A DNA stretch of 64,000 nt. Origin: Billgrantia azerbaijanica. Its GTDB lineage: Bacteria; Pseudomonadota; Gammaproteobacteria; Pseudomonadales; Halomonadaceae. This document shows positions 33,755-43,856 of the stretch, piece by piece. The position numbers and the translations under genes are program-made. Location: positions 310,001-374,000 of the forward strand of contig SBLD01000003.1 of assembly GCA_004551485.1 (NCBI GenBank). The letters run 5' to 3'. Position 1 is the stretch's first letter. Every line of letters starts with the position of its first letter. Below the pieces are notes generated by a model. That model searched no databases. It saw only the letters and a list, made by a program, of their open reading frames with translations, and had not been told where the DNA came from.

Positions 33755-34183
33755 ATGCCGCGTCCTGCTTTGCTCCTGGGGGCTCTGGTCCTGTGGCTGC
33801 TGGCCGGCTGTGCCGCCATTCAGGATCCGCTCGCGGGAGCGACCGAGCTCCGCCCCGGCCGGCCTTACGAGGTCATGACGCCGGGCATGCACTACTTCAC
33901 CTTCACCCTCGCCGCCCCGGCGCGCGTGGTGCTGGAAAGCGACGTCTTCCCCGGCGACATGACGGCCGTCGACCCGATTGGCGAGCTGCTCGACAGCGAG
34001 GGTCGGACCGTGGTGTTGGACCGGCTCGGCGGCAGCGGCAGCAACTTCCGGATCGAGGAGCGCCTGGCGGCTGGCACCTGGTACCTGCGCGTCCATGACC
34101 CCCAGGCGTGCTTCTCGGTGTGGCACTGCGACGACGACCATCGCTATGCGGTGGTGCTGACGCTCGAGGACGACACGGAATAG
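33755..34183 (+). CDS. Lipoprotein with PPC-like beta domain
   Basis: 142 residues from the ATG at 33755, preceded by AGGAAGGAGGAG. A lipoprotein signal with lipobox LLAGC ends near residue 18. The rest looks like a small beta-sandwich: ELRPGRPYEVMTPGMHYFTFTL, then LPGTWYLRVHD-like turn (AAGTWYLRVHDPQACFSVWHCDDDH). Two cysteines near the end could form a disulfide. It resembles bacterial pre-peptidase C-terminal-type domains, but I cannot assign a function. Confidence 0.7.
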   Translation: MPRPALLLGALVLWLLAGCAAIQDPLAGATELRPGRPYEVMTPGMHYFTFTLAAPARVVLESDVFPGDMTAVDPIGELLDSEGRTVVLDRLGGSGSNFRIEERLAAGTWYLRVHDPQACFSVWHCDDDHRYAVVLTLEDDTE

Positions 34184-34188
34184 GAGGC

Positions 34189-34380
34189 TCAGCCCGAGGG
34201 GAGCGCGCGGCGCCGGCCGAGATGCTCCCACGCCTTCTCGTGGAAGAAGTAGGCCACGGTATTCGCGGCCGGCTCGATCAGGGCGACCATGCCGCCGAGC
34301 ACCCAGCTGCCGGTGAGCAGGAAGGCGACGCCGAAGGCCACGCAGAAGTGCACGAGGGCGAAGGTGAGGGTCTTCTTCAC
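34189..34380 (-). CDS. DUF2061-family small membrane protein
   Basis: 63 residues matching DUF2061 closely: KTLTFALVHFCVAFGVAFLLTG, then GGMVALIEPAANTVAYFFHEKAW. Two membrane helices are predicted. The function of the family is unknown. It converges with the lipoprotein gene five bases away, and GGAGACAAGCC precedes its start. Confidence 0.8.
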   Translation of the reverse strand: MKKTLTFALVHFCVAFGVAFLLTGSWVLGGMVALIEPAANTVAYFFHEKAWEHLGRRRALPSG

Positions 34381-34746
34381 GGCTTGTCTCCCTGAGTGAG
34401 AATCATGTTCATCAGCTTAGAGGGCGACCGCCGATAACGTAAACGGATTGTTCGGATCATCCCGATAGTCTGGGGCAATCACAGCGCCTGGCCTGGTCGG
34501 CACTGCGGTGAGCGTCAGGTCGACGAAGGGCGCCGGCGCCACCGCGATGGCGCGCTGGAGGAGGGTGGGCAACTTTAGTAGCATGCAGGCCCTTGCGTTC
34601 GTGGCCCAGTGGCCAGGCGGCTCAGCCTCGGGTACTAGGCCGCCAGCCATTGGAGTATCGCGAAAAAACTCCCCTTTTCTGGCTGTAGGATGGCAGGTTT
34701 GTGGCCATACTGAAGCATGGCCCCACCTGAAAAAAGAAGGGCAGTA
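34381..34746. other. Gene-poor stretch, possible decayed gene
   Basis: 366 bases between the DUF2061 gene and the MITE-like element. A short leftward frame at 34417-34584 would encode 55 residues (MLLKLPTLLQRAIAVAP, later APDYRDDPNNPFTLS), with no ribosome site and no family I recognise. It may be the tail of a broken gene. No regulatory motif is clear. Confidence 0.35.
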
Positions 34747-34887
34747 GGCTCTGTACGAAAAGTCGGCGAGCGCAGGCCAGACAAGGCAAAAATCGGCGAA
34801 AAGATGGAGTTTACGCAGTGTAAATGAGTACTTTGAGCTGATTTTTAACGCCGTATGGGCAAGCGCAGACAGTTTTCGGACGGAGCC
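34747..34887. mobile_element. 141-bp MITE-like element with terminal inverted repeats
   Basis: The left end GGCTCTGTACGAAAA and the right end, read on the other strand GGCTCCGTCCGAAAA, match in 13 of 15 bases. TA flanks both sides (TA at 34745-34746 and 34888-34889), fitting a two-base target duplication. The interior has a small palindrome TTTACGCAGTGTAAA and lower GC than its surroundings. It has no transposase and lies 33 bases before the dacD-like start, so it may carry or disturb that promoter. Confidence 0.6.
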
Positions 34888-34920
34888 TAGGGAATCATCC
34901 AGGGAACAGAGGTGCCAGCC

Positions 34921-36237
34921 ATGACCCCCGCTTACCGAGATCGCTTCGGCACGGCCTGTTTTTTCGTGCTGTTGAGCTGCCTGATGCTGCTGACCATGAA
35001 ACCCGCTCACGCCAATCCCCGCTATGCGGCGATCGTGGTCGATGCCGAGAGTGGCGATGTGTTGAGTGCGGCGAACGCCGACGCCACCCGCTATCCGGCG
35101 TCGCTGACCAAGATGATGACGCTTTACCTGCTCTTCGAGGCCCTCGAGGAGGGGCGCCTGACACTGGACCAGCCGCTGTCGGTGTCGTCGCGGGCGGCGG
35201 CCATGCCGGCGTCGAAGCTGTGGCTGCGCGCCGGCAGCAGCATCACCGTGCGCAAGGCCATCCAGGCGTTGGTGGTGCGCTCGGCCAACGATGTGGCGGT
35301 GGTGGTGGCCGAGGCGCTGGGCGGCAGCGAGTCGCGCTTCGCGACCCTGATGACCCGCAAGGCGCGCGAGCTCGGCATGACCGCCACCGAGTTCCGCAAC
35401 GCCTCCGGCCTGCCGGATGCCCGCCAGGTGACCTCGGCCCGCGACATGGCGCGCCTCTCGCTGGCCGTGATGAACGACTTTCCCCAGCACTACCACTTTT
35501 TCTCGCTGTCCCGCTTCTCCTGGCGGGGCAAGACCATCACGGGGCACAACCGGCTGCTGAGCAACTACCCCGGCGCGGACGGCCTGAAAACCGGCTTCAT
35601 CCGTGCCTCCGGCTTCAACGTGGCCACCTCGGCGGTGCGCGACGGTCGGCGCCTGGTGTCGGTGGTGATGGGCGGCTTCACGGCGGCCTCGCGCGACAAG
35701 CACATGGCCGACCTGCTCGACCGCGGCTTCGTGCGGCTCTCCATGCTGCAGCGGGGCGACTGGATCGCCCGGGCGGACATGTCCGGCGACCGCCTGGCGC
35801 TGCCCGAGCCTGCACCCGCCCCCGAGGCGCAGCCGGCCGCGGCCGAGCTCGAGCCTGCCTTCTCCTGGTCGGCGGCGCTGGCGACGACCCGGGCCGAGGC
35901 CTCGGCGCTGCTTGCCGAACCCAACGCCGAGATGGGCTCCGCCGACGATCCGATTCGCGAGCTGATCGCCCGCGCCGAGTCGCCCCGGCAGCGCGGCGCC
36001 TGGGCGGTGCAGGTGGGGGCCTTCAGCGATGCCGACCAGGCGCGCAGCCTGGCGGCCCGAGCCGCCGACCGGCTGGCGAGCGAGCTGACCGACGTGCGCG
36101 TGGCCGTGGCCGAGGCGGAGGGGGCTCGGCCGGTGTTCCGGGCGCGTCTCGTCGACCTGCGGGAGCACGACGCGCGCACCGCCTGTCGCCGCCTGCGCCA
36201 GCAGGGCATGGAGTGCCTGGTGGTAGCGCACAACTGA
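34921..36237 (+). CDS. D-alanyl-D-alanine carboxypeptidase with SPOR domain
   Basis: 438 residues from the ATG at 34921 (AGAGG eight bases upstream; a GTG nine bases earlier is possible). Signal peptide to about residue 31 (ending AHA). Peptidase S11 motifs: S61-x2-K64 (ASLTKMM), S121-A-N, and K223-T-G (GLKTGF). A proline/alanine-rich linker leads to a C-terminal SPOR domain at about 358-436 (GAWAVQVGAFSDADQARSLA), which binds denuded septal peptidoglycan. It trims pentapeptides in the periplasm, probably at the division site. SPOR is not found in E. coli DacA/C/D but is known in other bacteria. A strong terminator follows at 36332. Confidence 0.9.
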   Translation: MTPAYRDRFGTACFFVLLSCLMLLTMKPAHANPRYAAIVVDAESGDVLSAANADATRYPASLTKMMTLYLLFEALEEGRLTLDQPLSVSSRAAAMPASKLWLRAGSSITVRKAIQALVVRSANDVAVVVAEALGGSESRFATLMTRKARELGMTATEFRNASGLPDARQVTSARDMARLSLAVMNDFPQHYHFFSLSRFSWRGKTITGHNRLLSNYPGADGLKTGFIRASGFNVATSAVRDGRRLVSVVMGGFTAASRDKHMADLLDRGFVRLSMLQRGDWIARADMSGDRLALPEPAPAPEAQPAAAELEPAFSWSAALATTRAEASALLAEPNAEMGSADDPIRELIARAESPRQRGAWAVQVGAFSDADQARSLAARAADRLASELTDVRVAVAEAEGARPVFRARLVDLREHDARTACRRLRQQGMECLVVAHN

Positions 36238-36331
36238 TGCCGGCGCCCGGCATGCACCTTGGCGATAGCGACACCGGGTAGATGCCGGCTTGCCGCCCGC
36301 CGGCGAAACCGTTAGCGTGGGAATCAATCTG

Positions 36332-36367
36332 CCCCGCCGACCGCTCCGGTCGGCGGGGTGGTTTTTT
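36332..36367 (+). terminator. Rho-independent terminator after the carboxypeptidase gene
   Basis: Perfect 11-bp stem CCCCGCCGACC (36332-36342) with GGTCGGCGGGG (36348-36358), five-base loop, then TGGTTTTTT. It lies 95 bases past the stop and just before the DMT transporter start. Confidence 0.9.
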
Positions 36368-36400
36368 GGTCGCGTGTGCGGAAGGCCAAGGGAGGTCGTG

Positions 36401-37276
36401 ATGTCGCCGTCGTTCAAGGGAATCGGGTTCATGTGTGCCGGCGTGCTGTGCCTGGCCATCGGCGATGCCATCGCCAAGTGGCTGGGCGAAGTGCACTCGC
36501 CGCTGCAGATCATCTTCTTCCGCACCCTGGTATCGTTGCCGCTGATCGCCCTGCTGGCCCACTTCGGCGGCGGGCTGCGCAAGCTCGCCACGCGGCGGCC
36601 CGGCGTGCATCTGATGCGCGGGCTGATCTACACCGGCACCATGGGCTGCTTCGTGCTGGGCCTGACGCTGCTGCCCCTGGCCGAGGCCACCGCCATCGCC
36701 TTCGCCGCGCCGCTCTTCGTCACCCTGCTCTCGGTGCCGCTGCTCGGCGAGCGCGTGGACGGCCCGGTGCTCGTTGCCTCGCTGATCGGCTTTGGCGGGG
36801 TGCTGGTGGTGGTGCGCCCCGGGGGCGAGAGCTTCCAGGCGGGGGCGCTGGTGATGCTGGGGGCCGCCGTCTTCTACGCGCTGCTGATGGTCACCTCGCG
36901 GCGCTACGGCGCCCGTGAGCACCTCTGGGCCATGGTCTTCTACATGAACCTGGTGCCGCTGGTGGTCGCTGCCCTGAGCCTGCCGCTGGTGTGGCAGACG
37001 CCCTATCCCGAGCACTGGCCGGCGTTTCTCGCCGCCGGGGTGTTCGGCGTGGGCGCCACGGCCTGCATCACCCTGGCGTTCCGCTTCGCGCCGGCGGCCA
37101 TCGCCGCGCCCTTCGACTACACGGCGATGCTGTGGGCCGTGCTGCTCGGCTGGTGGTTCTGGGACGAGATGCCCGACCTGTGGGTCTTCGTCGGCAGTGC
37201 GGTGATCATCGGCAGCGGCCTGGCCATCGCCTACCACGACCGCCGCACCTCGCTGAAGCGGCGGCCGACGTTGTGA
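36401..37276 (+). CDS. DMT-superfamily (EamA) transporter
   Basis: 291 residues from the ATG at 36401, with AAGGGAGG upstream; the frame upstream runs through the terminator. Ten membrane helices are predicted in two EamA repeats (first about 8-140, second about 150-285). Motifs include FFRTLVSLPLIALLA, LPLAEATAIAFAAPLFVTLLSVPLLGE, and FDYTAMLWAVLLGWWFWDE in the second half. Members export amino acids, nucleotides or other metabolites; the substrate is unknown. It converges with znuB three bases away. Confidence 0.88.
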   Translation: MSPSFKGIGFMCAGVLCLAIGDAIAKWLGEVHSPLQIIFFRTLVSLPLIALLAHFGGGLRKLATRRPGVHLMRGLIYTGTMGCFVLGLTLLPLAEATAIAFAAPLFVTLLSVPLLGERVDGPVLVASLIGFGGVLVVVRPGGESFQAGALVMLGAAVFYALLMVTSRRYGAREHLWAMVFYMNLVPLVVAALSLPLVWQTPYPEHWPAFLAAGVFGVGATACITLAFRFAPAAIAAPFDYTAMLWAVLLGWWFWDEMPDLWVFVGSAVIIGSGLAIAYHDRRTSLKRRPTL

Positions 37277-37279
37277 GTG

Positions 37280-38083
37280 TCACCCCTCCGGACGAAGGGG
37301 ACGCCAGTGCCCCACCAGGCTGGACAGGGCAAACAGGATGGCGGCCAGGCTGACGATGGTGGGCCCGGTGGGGGTGTCGAGCCAGTAGGCCGCCTGCAGG
37401 CCGCCGGTGGTCGAGGCGGCCCCGATCGCGGCGGCGAGCAGCGCCATGGTCTCCGGCGTACGGCTGAAGGGCCGGGCGGTAGCGGCGGGGATGATCAGCA
37501 GCGCGGCAATCAGCAGCACCCCCACGACCTTCAGTGCCACGGCGACGACCACCGCCAGGGAGAGCGTCAGCACCAGCTGTTCGCGGCGTGGGTCGACGCC
37601 GCTGGCCCGGGCGAGGTCGGTGTCGAGGGTGGCGGTGAGCAGCGCCGACCAGCGCCAGCCCACCAGGGCCAGCACCAGCAGCGCACCGGCGCCGATGAGC
37701 ACCAGGTCGCCCTTGCCGACGGCGAGGATGTCGCCGAAGAGGTAGGCCATCAGGTCGATGCGCACCCCGGAGAGGAACGATACCGCCACCAGCCCGAAGG
37801 CCAGCGCCGAATGCGCCATGACGCCGAGCAGGGTGTCCATGGCGTAGCCGCGGCCGCCGAGCAGCGAAACGAGCGTGGCCATCAGCAGCGCCACCGCCAG
37901 CACCCCGGCAAAGATGGATGTGGAGAGCAGCAGCGACAGCGCCACGCCGAGGATGGCGGCGTGCGCGGTGGCATCGCCGAAATAGGCCATGCGCCGCCAC
38001 ACCACGAAGCAGCCCAGCGGCGCGGCGGCCAGGGCCACGCCGATGCCGGCCAGGGCCGCGCGAACCAGGAAGTCGTCGAGCAT
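37280..38083 (-). CDS. znuB: Zinc ABC transporter permease ZnuB
   Basis: 267 residues with seven to eight helices of the ABC-3 (ZnuB/TroC) family. Characteristic segments are GCFVVWRRMAYFGDATAHAAILGVALS and VGVLLIAALLIIPAATARPFS. Forms the membrane channel of the high-affinity zinc importer with ZnuC and a periplasmic ZnuA. The start overlaps the znuC stop by one base (TGATG), so the two are coupled. Confidence 0.94.
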   Translation of the reverse strand: MLDDFLVRAALAGIGVALAAAPLGCFVVWRRMAYFGDATAHAAILGVALSLLLSTSIFAGVLAVALLMATLVSLLGGRGYAMDTLLGVMAHSALAFGLVAVSFLSGVRIDLMAYLFGDILAVGKGDLVLIGAGALLVLALVGWRWSALLTATLDTDLARASGVDPRREQLVLTLSLAVVVAVALKVVGVLLIAALLIIPAATARPFSRTPETMALLAAAIGAASTTGGLQAAYWLDTPTGPTIVSLAAILFALSSLVGHWRPLRPEG

Positions 38084-38856
38084 CAGGAAGTGGTCTCCAG
38101 GTGGGCGGCGTCGCTGGCCGGGGGGACAGGCGTGCCGGCAGGGTGGTCGTGTTCATGGCGGCCATGGTCATGACGATAGAAGGCCAGGGCATCGCCGGTG
38201 TCGGGGCCGAACAGCGCCCGGTAGGCCGGTGAGGTCACGACCCGCTCGAGCGCGCCCTGGCAGCAGATGCGACCGTTCAGGCACACGACGCGATCCGCGG
38301 CGCGCATCACCACGTGCAGCTCGTGACTGACCATCAGCACCGCACAGCCCAGCTCGCGGCGCACGGCCTCGATCTGGCGATAGAAGTCGGCCGTGCCGCG
38401 GTGGTCGAGGCCCTGGGTGGCCTCGTCGAGCAGCAGCAGATCGGGCTTCTCCAGCAGCGCCCGGGCGAGCAGGATGCGCTGGAACTGCCCGCCCGACAGG
38501 ACGGCCATCTGCCGGTCTTCCAGGTCGGGGACACCCGCCCGTGCCAGGGCCTGGTGCACGGCGTGTGCCGGGCGACGGCGCGGCAGGCTCAGGAAGCGGG
38601 CGACCGGCATCGGCAGGGTGGCATCGATGGCCAGCCGCTGGGGCACATAGCCGATGGTCAGGCCCGGCTGGCGCGCGAGTCGGCCGTGGGCGGGCCGGAC
38701 GGCGCCGATGATGGTGCGCAGCAGGGTCGACTTGCCGGAACCATTGGGGCCGATCAGGGTGACGATCTCGCCACGGTCGATGTGCAGGTCGATGCCCTCG
38801 AGGACGATCCGCCCTCCGAGGGCGACGTGGAGGTCGTCGATCGACAGCAGGCGCAT
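38083..38856 (-). CDS. znuC: Zinc ABC transporter ATP-binding protein ZnuC
   Basis: 257 residues. Walker A GPNGSGKST at about 37-45, signature LSGGQFQRILLARAL near 139, Walker B LLLLDEATQGLD, H-loop VSHE. The C-terminus after the ATPase core is His-rich (YRHDHGRHEHDH), seen in many ZnuC proteins and possibly a zinc-sensing or holding tail. Transcribed divergently from the znuA-zinT fusion across a Zur box. Confidence 0.95.
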   Translation of the reverse strand: MRLLSIDDLHVALGGRIVLEGIDLHIDRGEIVTLIGPNGSGKSTLLRTIIGAVRPAHGRLARQPGLTIGYVPQRLAIDATLPMPVARFLSLPRRRPAHAVHQALARAGVPDLEDRQMAVLSGGQFQRILLARALLEKPDLLLLDEATQGLDHRGTADFYRQIEAVRRELGCAVLMVSHELHVVMRAADRVVCLNGRICCQGALERVVTSPAYRALFGPDTGDALAFYRHDHGRHEHDHPAGTPVPPASDAAHLETTS

Positions 38857-38908
38857 GGTATCCCTCCAGTGGTGGCGTGCCGACGAGGGGCACGGCTGGG
38901 ATGCGGGC

Positions 38909-38943
38909 TTGACATTGTTTGAAATGTTATATCATAACAAAAA
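38909..38943. promoter_or_regulatory. Zur box and promoter between znuC and znuA
   Basis: GAAATGTTATATCATAACAAAAA at 38921-38943 contains the palindrome GTTAT-ATC-ATAAC (38926-38938) and matches the known gammaproteobacterial Zur operator. TTGACA at 38909-38914 is a consensus -35 for the rightward gene, with the Zur box over the expected -10, so zinc-bound Zur would block both directions. A related GTTAT-N3-ATAAC palindrome lies at 58734. Confidence 0.85.
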
Positions 38944-38990
38944 AGTGCACAATGGCACCTTACCCTGCTGCAGATTGCCTGGAGAGATCG

Positions 38991-40643
<1,653 letters not shown>

Positions 40644-40683
40644 ATGCCGCGGCCGCCGCCTCGCCCTGAAGCGGCGGCCTAGC

Positions 40684-41298
40684 TCATCTCGTGAAGAAAG
40701 CCCGCGCCGCGGCCTCCGGATCGGGCTGGCCGCAGATCGCCGAGATTACCGCCGGGCCGCGGGCGCCGGCGGCGCGCACCGCCGCGGCGTGCTCGGCCTT
40801 GAGCCCGCCGATGGCCACGGCGGGCAGGGGGCTTGCGGCGACCAGCGAGGCGAGTCCCGCGAAGCCGAGCGGTTCGGCGTGGTCGTGCTTGGTGGCGGTG
40901 GCGAACACCGGGCCCAGGCCCAGGTAGTCCAGCGGTGTCGGATCGAGGCGAGCGAGCTGGTCGTGGGTCTGCACCGAGCGGCCGAGGATCGCCCGCTCGC
41001 CCAGCGCGGCTCGCGCCGCGACCGCATCGCCATCCTCCTGGCCGAGGTGCACCCCGTCGGCGCCGCTCTCCACGGCCACCGCCAGGCGGTCGTTGATGAT
41101 CAGCGGTACGCCGCTGCCGGCCAGCGCCGCCTTGAGGCGGCGCGCCTGGTCGATCAGCTCGCCGTCGCTGGCGTGCTTGTCGCGCAGTTGCACCAGGGTC
41201 ACGCCGCCGCGCACCGCGGCGACCACGGTCTCCACCAGGCCGCGTTCGGCGCACAGCCGCGGGTCGGTGACCAGGTAGAGGGAGAGATCGAGAGGCAT
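40684..41298 (-). CDS. thiE: Thiamine-phosphate synthase ThiE
   Basis: 204 residues from the ATG at 41298, which has TGGAG eight bases upstream; a frame start at 41319 is less likely. TIM-barrel motifs: LYLVTDP, VQLRDK, LIINDR, GVHLGQEDG, LGLGPVF and AIGGL, all phosphate or pyrophosphate-binding segments of ThiE. It joins the thiazole and pyrimidine phosphates to thiamine phosphate. No other thi genes are near. It converges with the znuA-zinT gene. Confidence 0.94.
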   Translation of the reverse strand: MPLDLSLYLVTDPRLCAERGLVETVVAAVRGGVTLVQLRDKHASDGELIDQARRLKAALAGSGVPLIINDRLAVAVESGADGVHLGQEDGDAVAARAALGERAILGRSVQTHDQLARLDPTPLDYLGLGPVFATATKHDHAEPLGFAGLASLVAASPLPAVAIGGLKAEHAAAVRAAGARGPAVISAICGQPDPEAAARAFFTR

Positions 41299-41379
41299 CG
41301 GTGAACTCCAGGTGGCCATCCTACCGCGGCACTATCCCCCTCGGCCGACGCCCTGTAAAGGCCGCAGGCTACCCAAGCC

Positions 41380-41528
41380 TTTGGCAGCGCTGTGCGCTGC
41401 TTCGTCGAGGCGTCGAACCGGCGCTGAAGCGCCTTCCCACAAGGGCTACGCCAGCTTTGTCCCGACTGTGGGAGGCCGGCTCTGCCGGGCGAAGGCGCCG
41501 CAGGCGCCCCGGTTTGGCAGCGCTGTGC
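41380..41528. repeat. Repeat-rich intergenic stretch (REP-like)
   Basis: The 269-base gap between thiE and the NlpC gene has a 16-base direct repeat TTTGGCAGCGCTGTGC at 41380-41395 and 41513-41528. Between the copies lie short palindromes such as GGCGCTGAAGCGCC and GGCGCCGCAGGCGCC, and TGTGGGAGGCCGGCTCTGCCGG, which resembles repetitive extragenic palindromes of pseudomonads and relatives. No ORF or RNA gene was recognised. Confidence 0.55.
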
Positions 41529-41567
41529 TCTGAAGCTCTGCGGCAATAGCCCGGGTGAAGGCCGCCC

Positions 41568-42056
41568 TCAGGGGGCGGCGGTGGCGGCGCCGAGGAAGCG
41601 CTCCTGCCAGTAGGCGAGCGCGAGCGGCGTCGTGGTGACTCGCCGGCCGCGCCCGGGGGCGTGGATCATCTCGCCGTGGCCCAGGTAGATGCCGACGTGG
41701 CTCGCCTTGTCGCCGCGCCCGATGGCGAAGAAGAGCAGGTCGCCGGGACGCGCCGCTTCGACCCGGGGCAGGGCGGCGAACTGTTGCGCGGCAGTGCGCG
41801 GCACGCGGATGCCGGCGCGGGCGTGGGTCAGTTGCACCAGGCCGGAGCAGTCCAGGCCCCGTAGGGTGGTGCCGCCCGCCCGGTAGGGCGTGCCCAGGGC
41901 CTGCTTCGCCTCGGCGAGGATCAACGCACGCTCCAGGCTGAGCTCCCCGGCATCGTCGCGGGTGACGGGCCCGCGGCTGGCGCAGCCGGCGAGCACCATG
42001 CCGAGGAGCAGGAGCACCAGGGGGACGAGCAGGCCCCGTGAAGGAGCGGCCGCCAT
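41568..42056 (-). CDS. NlpC/P60-family lipoprotein (cell-wall endopeptidase)
   Basis: 162 residues from the ATG at 42056, overlapping the stop of the DUF6482-like gene by one base. Lipoprotein signal with lipobox VLAGC (C25). The NlpC/P60 catalytic triad is complete: C70 in GLDCSGLV, H120 in ASHVGIYLG and H132 in MIHAPGRG. It should cleave peptidoglycan stem peptides from an outer or inner membrane anchor. E. coli Spr/MepS is a similar protein. Confidence 0.9.
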   Translation of the reverse strand: MAAAPSRGLLVPLVLLLLGMVLAGCASRGPVTRDDAGELSLERALILAEAKQALGTPYRAGGTTLRGLDCSGLVQLTHARAGIRVPRTAAQQFAALPRVEAARPGDLLFFAIGRGDKASHVGIYLGHGEMIHAPGRGRRVTTTPLALAYWQERFLGAATAAP

Positions 42057-42400
42057 CAGCGGAAGGCGATGCGTGTGCCGTAGGCGAGCATCTCGTCCGG
42101 GGTGATGGCGTGGCCGGGCACGCCGATCATCTCGTCGCCGCACTGGTCGGCCCAGGTCAGCACGCCGTGGGTCAGGCCGATGCCGCCGAGCAGGTCCTGG
42201 ATCTCGCCGGTGCCCGTGAAGGTGCGGGTCTTGCCCTGGGCGTCCGAGAGCTCGGAGACGCCATTGGCGTGGTGCAGGCGCACGATGTAGATGCCGTCCT
42301 GGGATTCCACCTCCACGATGGGCGAAAAGCCGTGGTGCAGCGCATGGGAGAGCTGCTTGAGGGTGATGTGGTCGCCGAACTGGTTGTCGATCGCGGTCAT
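42056..42400 (-). CDS. Hypothetical protein, DUF6482-like
   Basis: 114 residues, soluble, with no signal. Sequence runs MTAIDNQFGDHITLKQL, then PIVEVESQDGIYIVRLH and FTGTGEIQDLLGGIGL. It resembles a family of small proteins of unknown function found in Halomonas and Pseudomonas (DUF6482), recalled rather than searched. No catalytic motif is evident. The stop and the next gene's ATG share one base, so the two are coupled. Confidence 0.65.
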   Translation of the reverse strand: MTAIDNQFGDHITLKQLSHALHHGFSPIVEVESQDGIYIVRLHHANGVSELSDAQGKTRTFTGTGEIQDLLGGIGLTHGVLTWADQCGDEMIGVPGHAITPDEMLAYGTRIAFR

Positions 42401-42502
42401 GGCAACGCGCCTCGTGTGGATGACGTCGGGGTCCTCTCCAATGTAGGCCCAGAAGGGGCGCGTTGCCCAGTATCGCCGCGGCTCGCTCAGGTCAAGGAGT
42501 GC

Positions 42503-43240
42503 TCAGGCGAAGGCGTAGACGTCCATGGCCAGCACGCCGTGCTCGACGCTGTGGTGGCGCCGCTCCGCCTGGCCGCCGGCGCCCATGGCCACCAGCAGTG
42601 GCTGGAAGTGCTCCGGCGTGGGGTGGTTGCGCTTGGCCTGGGGCGCGCCTTCCCAGTCGAGCAGCGCGGCGCGCTCGTCCGCGACGAGGCGCGCGTGCAC
42701 CCAGTCGGTGAACTCGCCGACCCAGGCGGGCGTGGCGGCGCCCTGGGCCTGCAGCGCCATCAGGTTGTGGGTGAGGCTGCCCGAGCCGATCACCAGCACG
42801 TTCTCTCTACGCAGCCCGGCGAGCTTCTCGCCCAGCGCCACCAGCTCGGCGTTCGGCCACTCCGTGGGCAGCGACAGCGACACCACCGGCACGTCGGCCT
42901 CGGGGAACAGCAGCGAGAGCGGCACCCAGGCGCCGTGGTCGAGGCCGCGCTCGGCGGGCACGGCATTGAGTTCGCGGGCCAGGCGCCTGGCCAGCTCGGG
43001 ATCGCCCGGCGCGGGATACTGGCAGTCGTAGAGCGCGGCGGGGAAGCCTCGGAAGTCGTGGATGGTCTCGGGGCGTGCGCTGGTGCTCACCGTCAGTCGG
43101 CGGGTCGTCCAGTGCGCCGAGACCACCACCACGGCATCGGGCCGCAGCGTCCGACCGAGCCCGCGCAGGAAAGCGTGGGCCGGCGTCTCGGTCAGGGCCA
43201 GCATAGGCGAGCCGTGGGAGATGAAGAGGCTGGGCAGCAT
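42503..43240 (-). CDS. DODA-type extradiol dioxygenase (LigB superfamily, YgiD-like)
   Basis: 245 residues of the class III extradiol dioxygenase family. Metal and active-site histidines are visible in FISHGSPM, VVSAHWTT, LDHGAWVPL and GSGSLTHNL. E. coli YgiD and plant DODA cleave DOPA; the true substrate here is unknown. AGGAGATCCGCC precedes the ATG. DoxX and LysR genes lie directly upstream on the same strand, a common grouping for this enzyme. Confidence 0.9.
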   Translation of the reverse strand: MLPSLFISHGSPMLALTETPAHAFLRGLGRTLRPDAVVVVSAHWTTRRLTVSTSARPETIHDFRGFPAALYDCQYPAPGDPELARRLARELNAVPAERGLDHGAWVPLSLLFPEADVPVVSLSLPTEWPNAELVALGEKLAGLRRENVLVIGSGSLTHNLMALQAQGAATPAWVGEFTDWVHARLVADERAALLDWEGAPQAKRNHPTPEHFQPLLVAMGAGGQAERRHHSVEHGVLAMDVYAFA

Positions 43241-43309
43241 GGCGGATCTCCTGGGAACGGGGCGCGCCCGCCCGGGGATGGGCAGGCGCGACGAGAGTGC
43301 GGGCGATCG

Positions 43310-43732
43310 TCAGGCGAAGCGGCGGCTCAGGGTCAGCGTACCGCTCCCCAGCCCGGCCTGCACCAGCAGGGCGAGGGCCCAGAACACCGGGAATTCCCAG
43401 CCGCCGCCTTCGTTGGAGAAGACCCAGCCGTTGCCGAGGTGGACCCAGGCGGCGCCGAGCAGCACCGGGATCAGCGCCAGGCTCACCCAGCGGGTGTAGA
43501 CGCCGAGGAGCAGCGCCAGGCCACCGCCAATCTCGGCGAGGATGGTCAGGTAGGCGAGCACGCCGGGCAGGCCCAGCGACTCGAAGTAGCCGACGGTGCC
43601 GGGCACGGTGAAGACGAACACCTTGAGCAGGCCGTGGGCCAGGGTCATGACACCGAGGGCGAGGCGCAGCAGGGCGATGGCATGGGGTTGCAGATTGTCG
43701 CTCTGGGGCAGGTGAGTGGCTTGAGTGGTCAT
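43310..43732 (-). CDS. DoxX-family membrane protein
   Basis: 140 residues from the ATG at 43732, four helices. The family pattern is clear: ALLRLALGVMTLAHGLLKVFVF, AYLTILAEIGGGLALLLGVYTRW and a final helix WALALLVQAGLG. DoxX-like proteins are linked to redox and envelope stress, but their reaction is mostly unknown. It lies between the LysR and DODA genes on the same strand. Confidence 0.85.
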   Translation of the reverse strand: MTTQATHLPQSDNLQPHAIALLRLALGVMTLAHGLLKVFVFTVPGTVGYFESLGLPGVLAYLTILAEIGGGLALLLGVYTRWVSLALIPVLLGAAWVHLGNGWVFSNEGGGWEFPVFWALALLVQAGLGSGTLTLSRRFA

Positions 43733-43856
43733 GGTCGTGATCTCCGTCAGGGGTGTTGTGGCGTGTTGTGTGGTGTTGATGATTGCCACTCTACTCGTGA
43801 CGGATGTCGAGATAATCTTGCCGATGTGCAAATGACTGTTGCGTTTGTCGCGACAA

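Noticed and set aside
34417-36591. 724-residue leftward frame
   Set aside because: Mostly antisense to the carboxypeptidase and passes through the MITE-like element; only its last 55 residues fall in a gene-poor stretch and these have no ribosome site.
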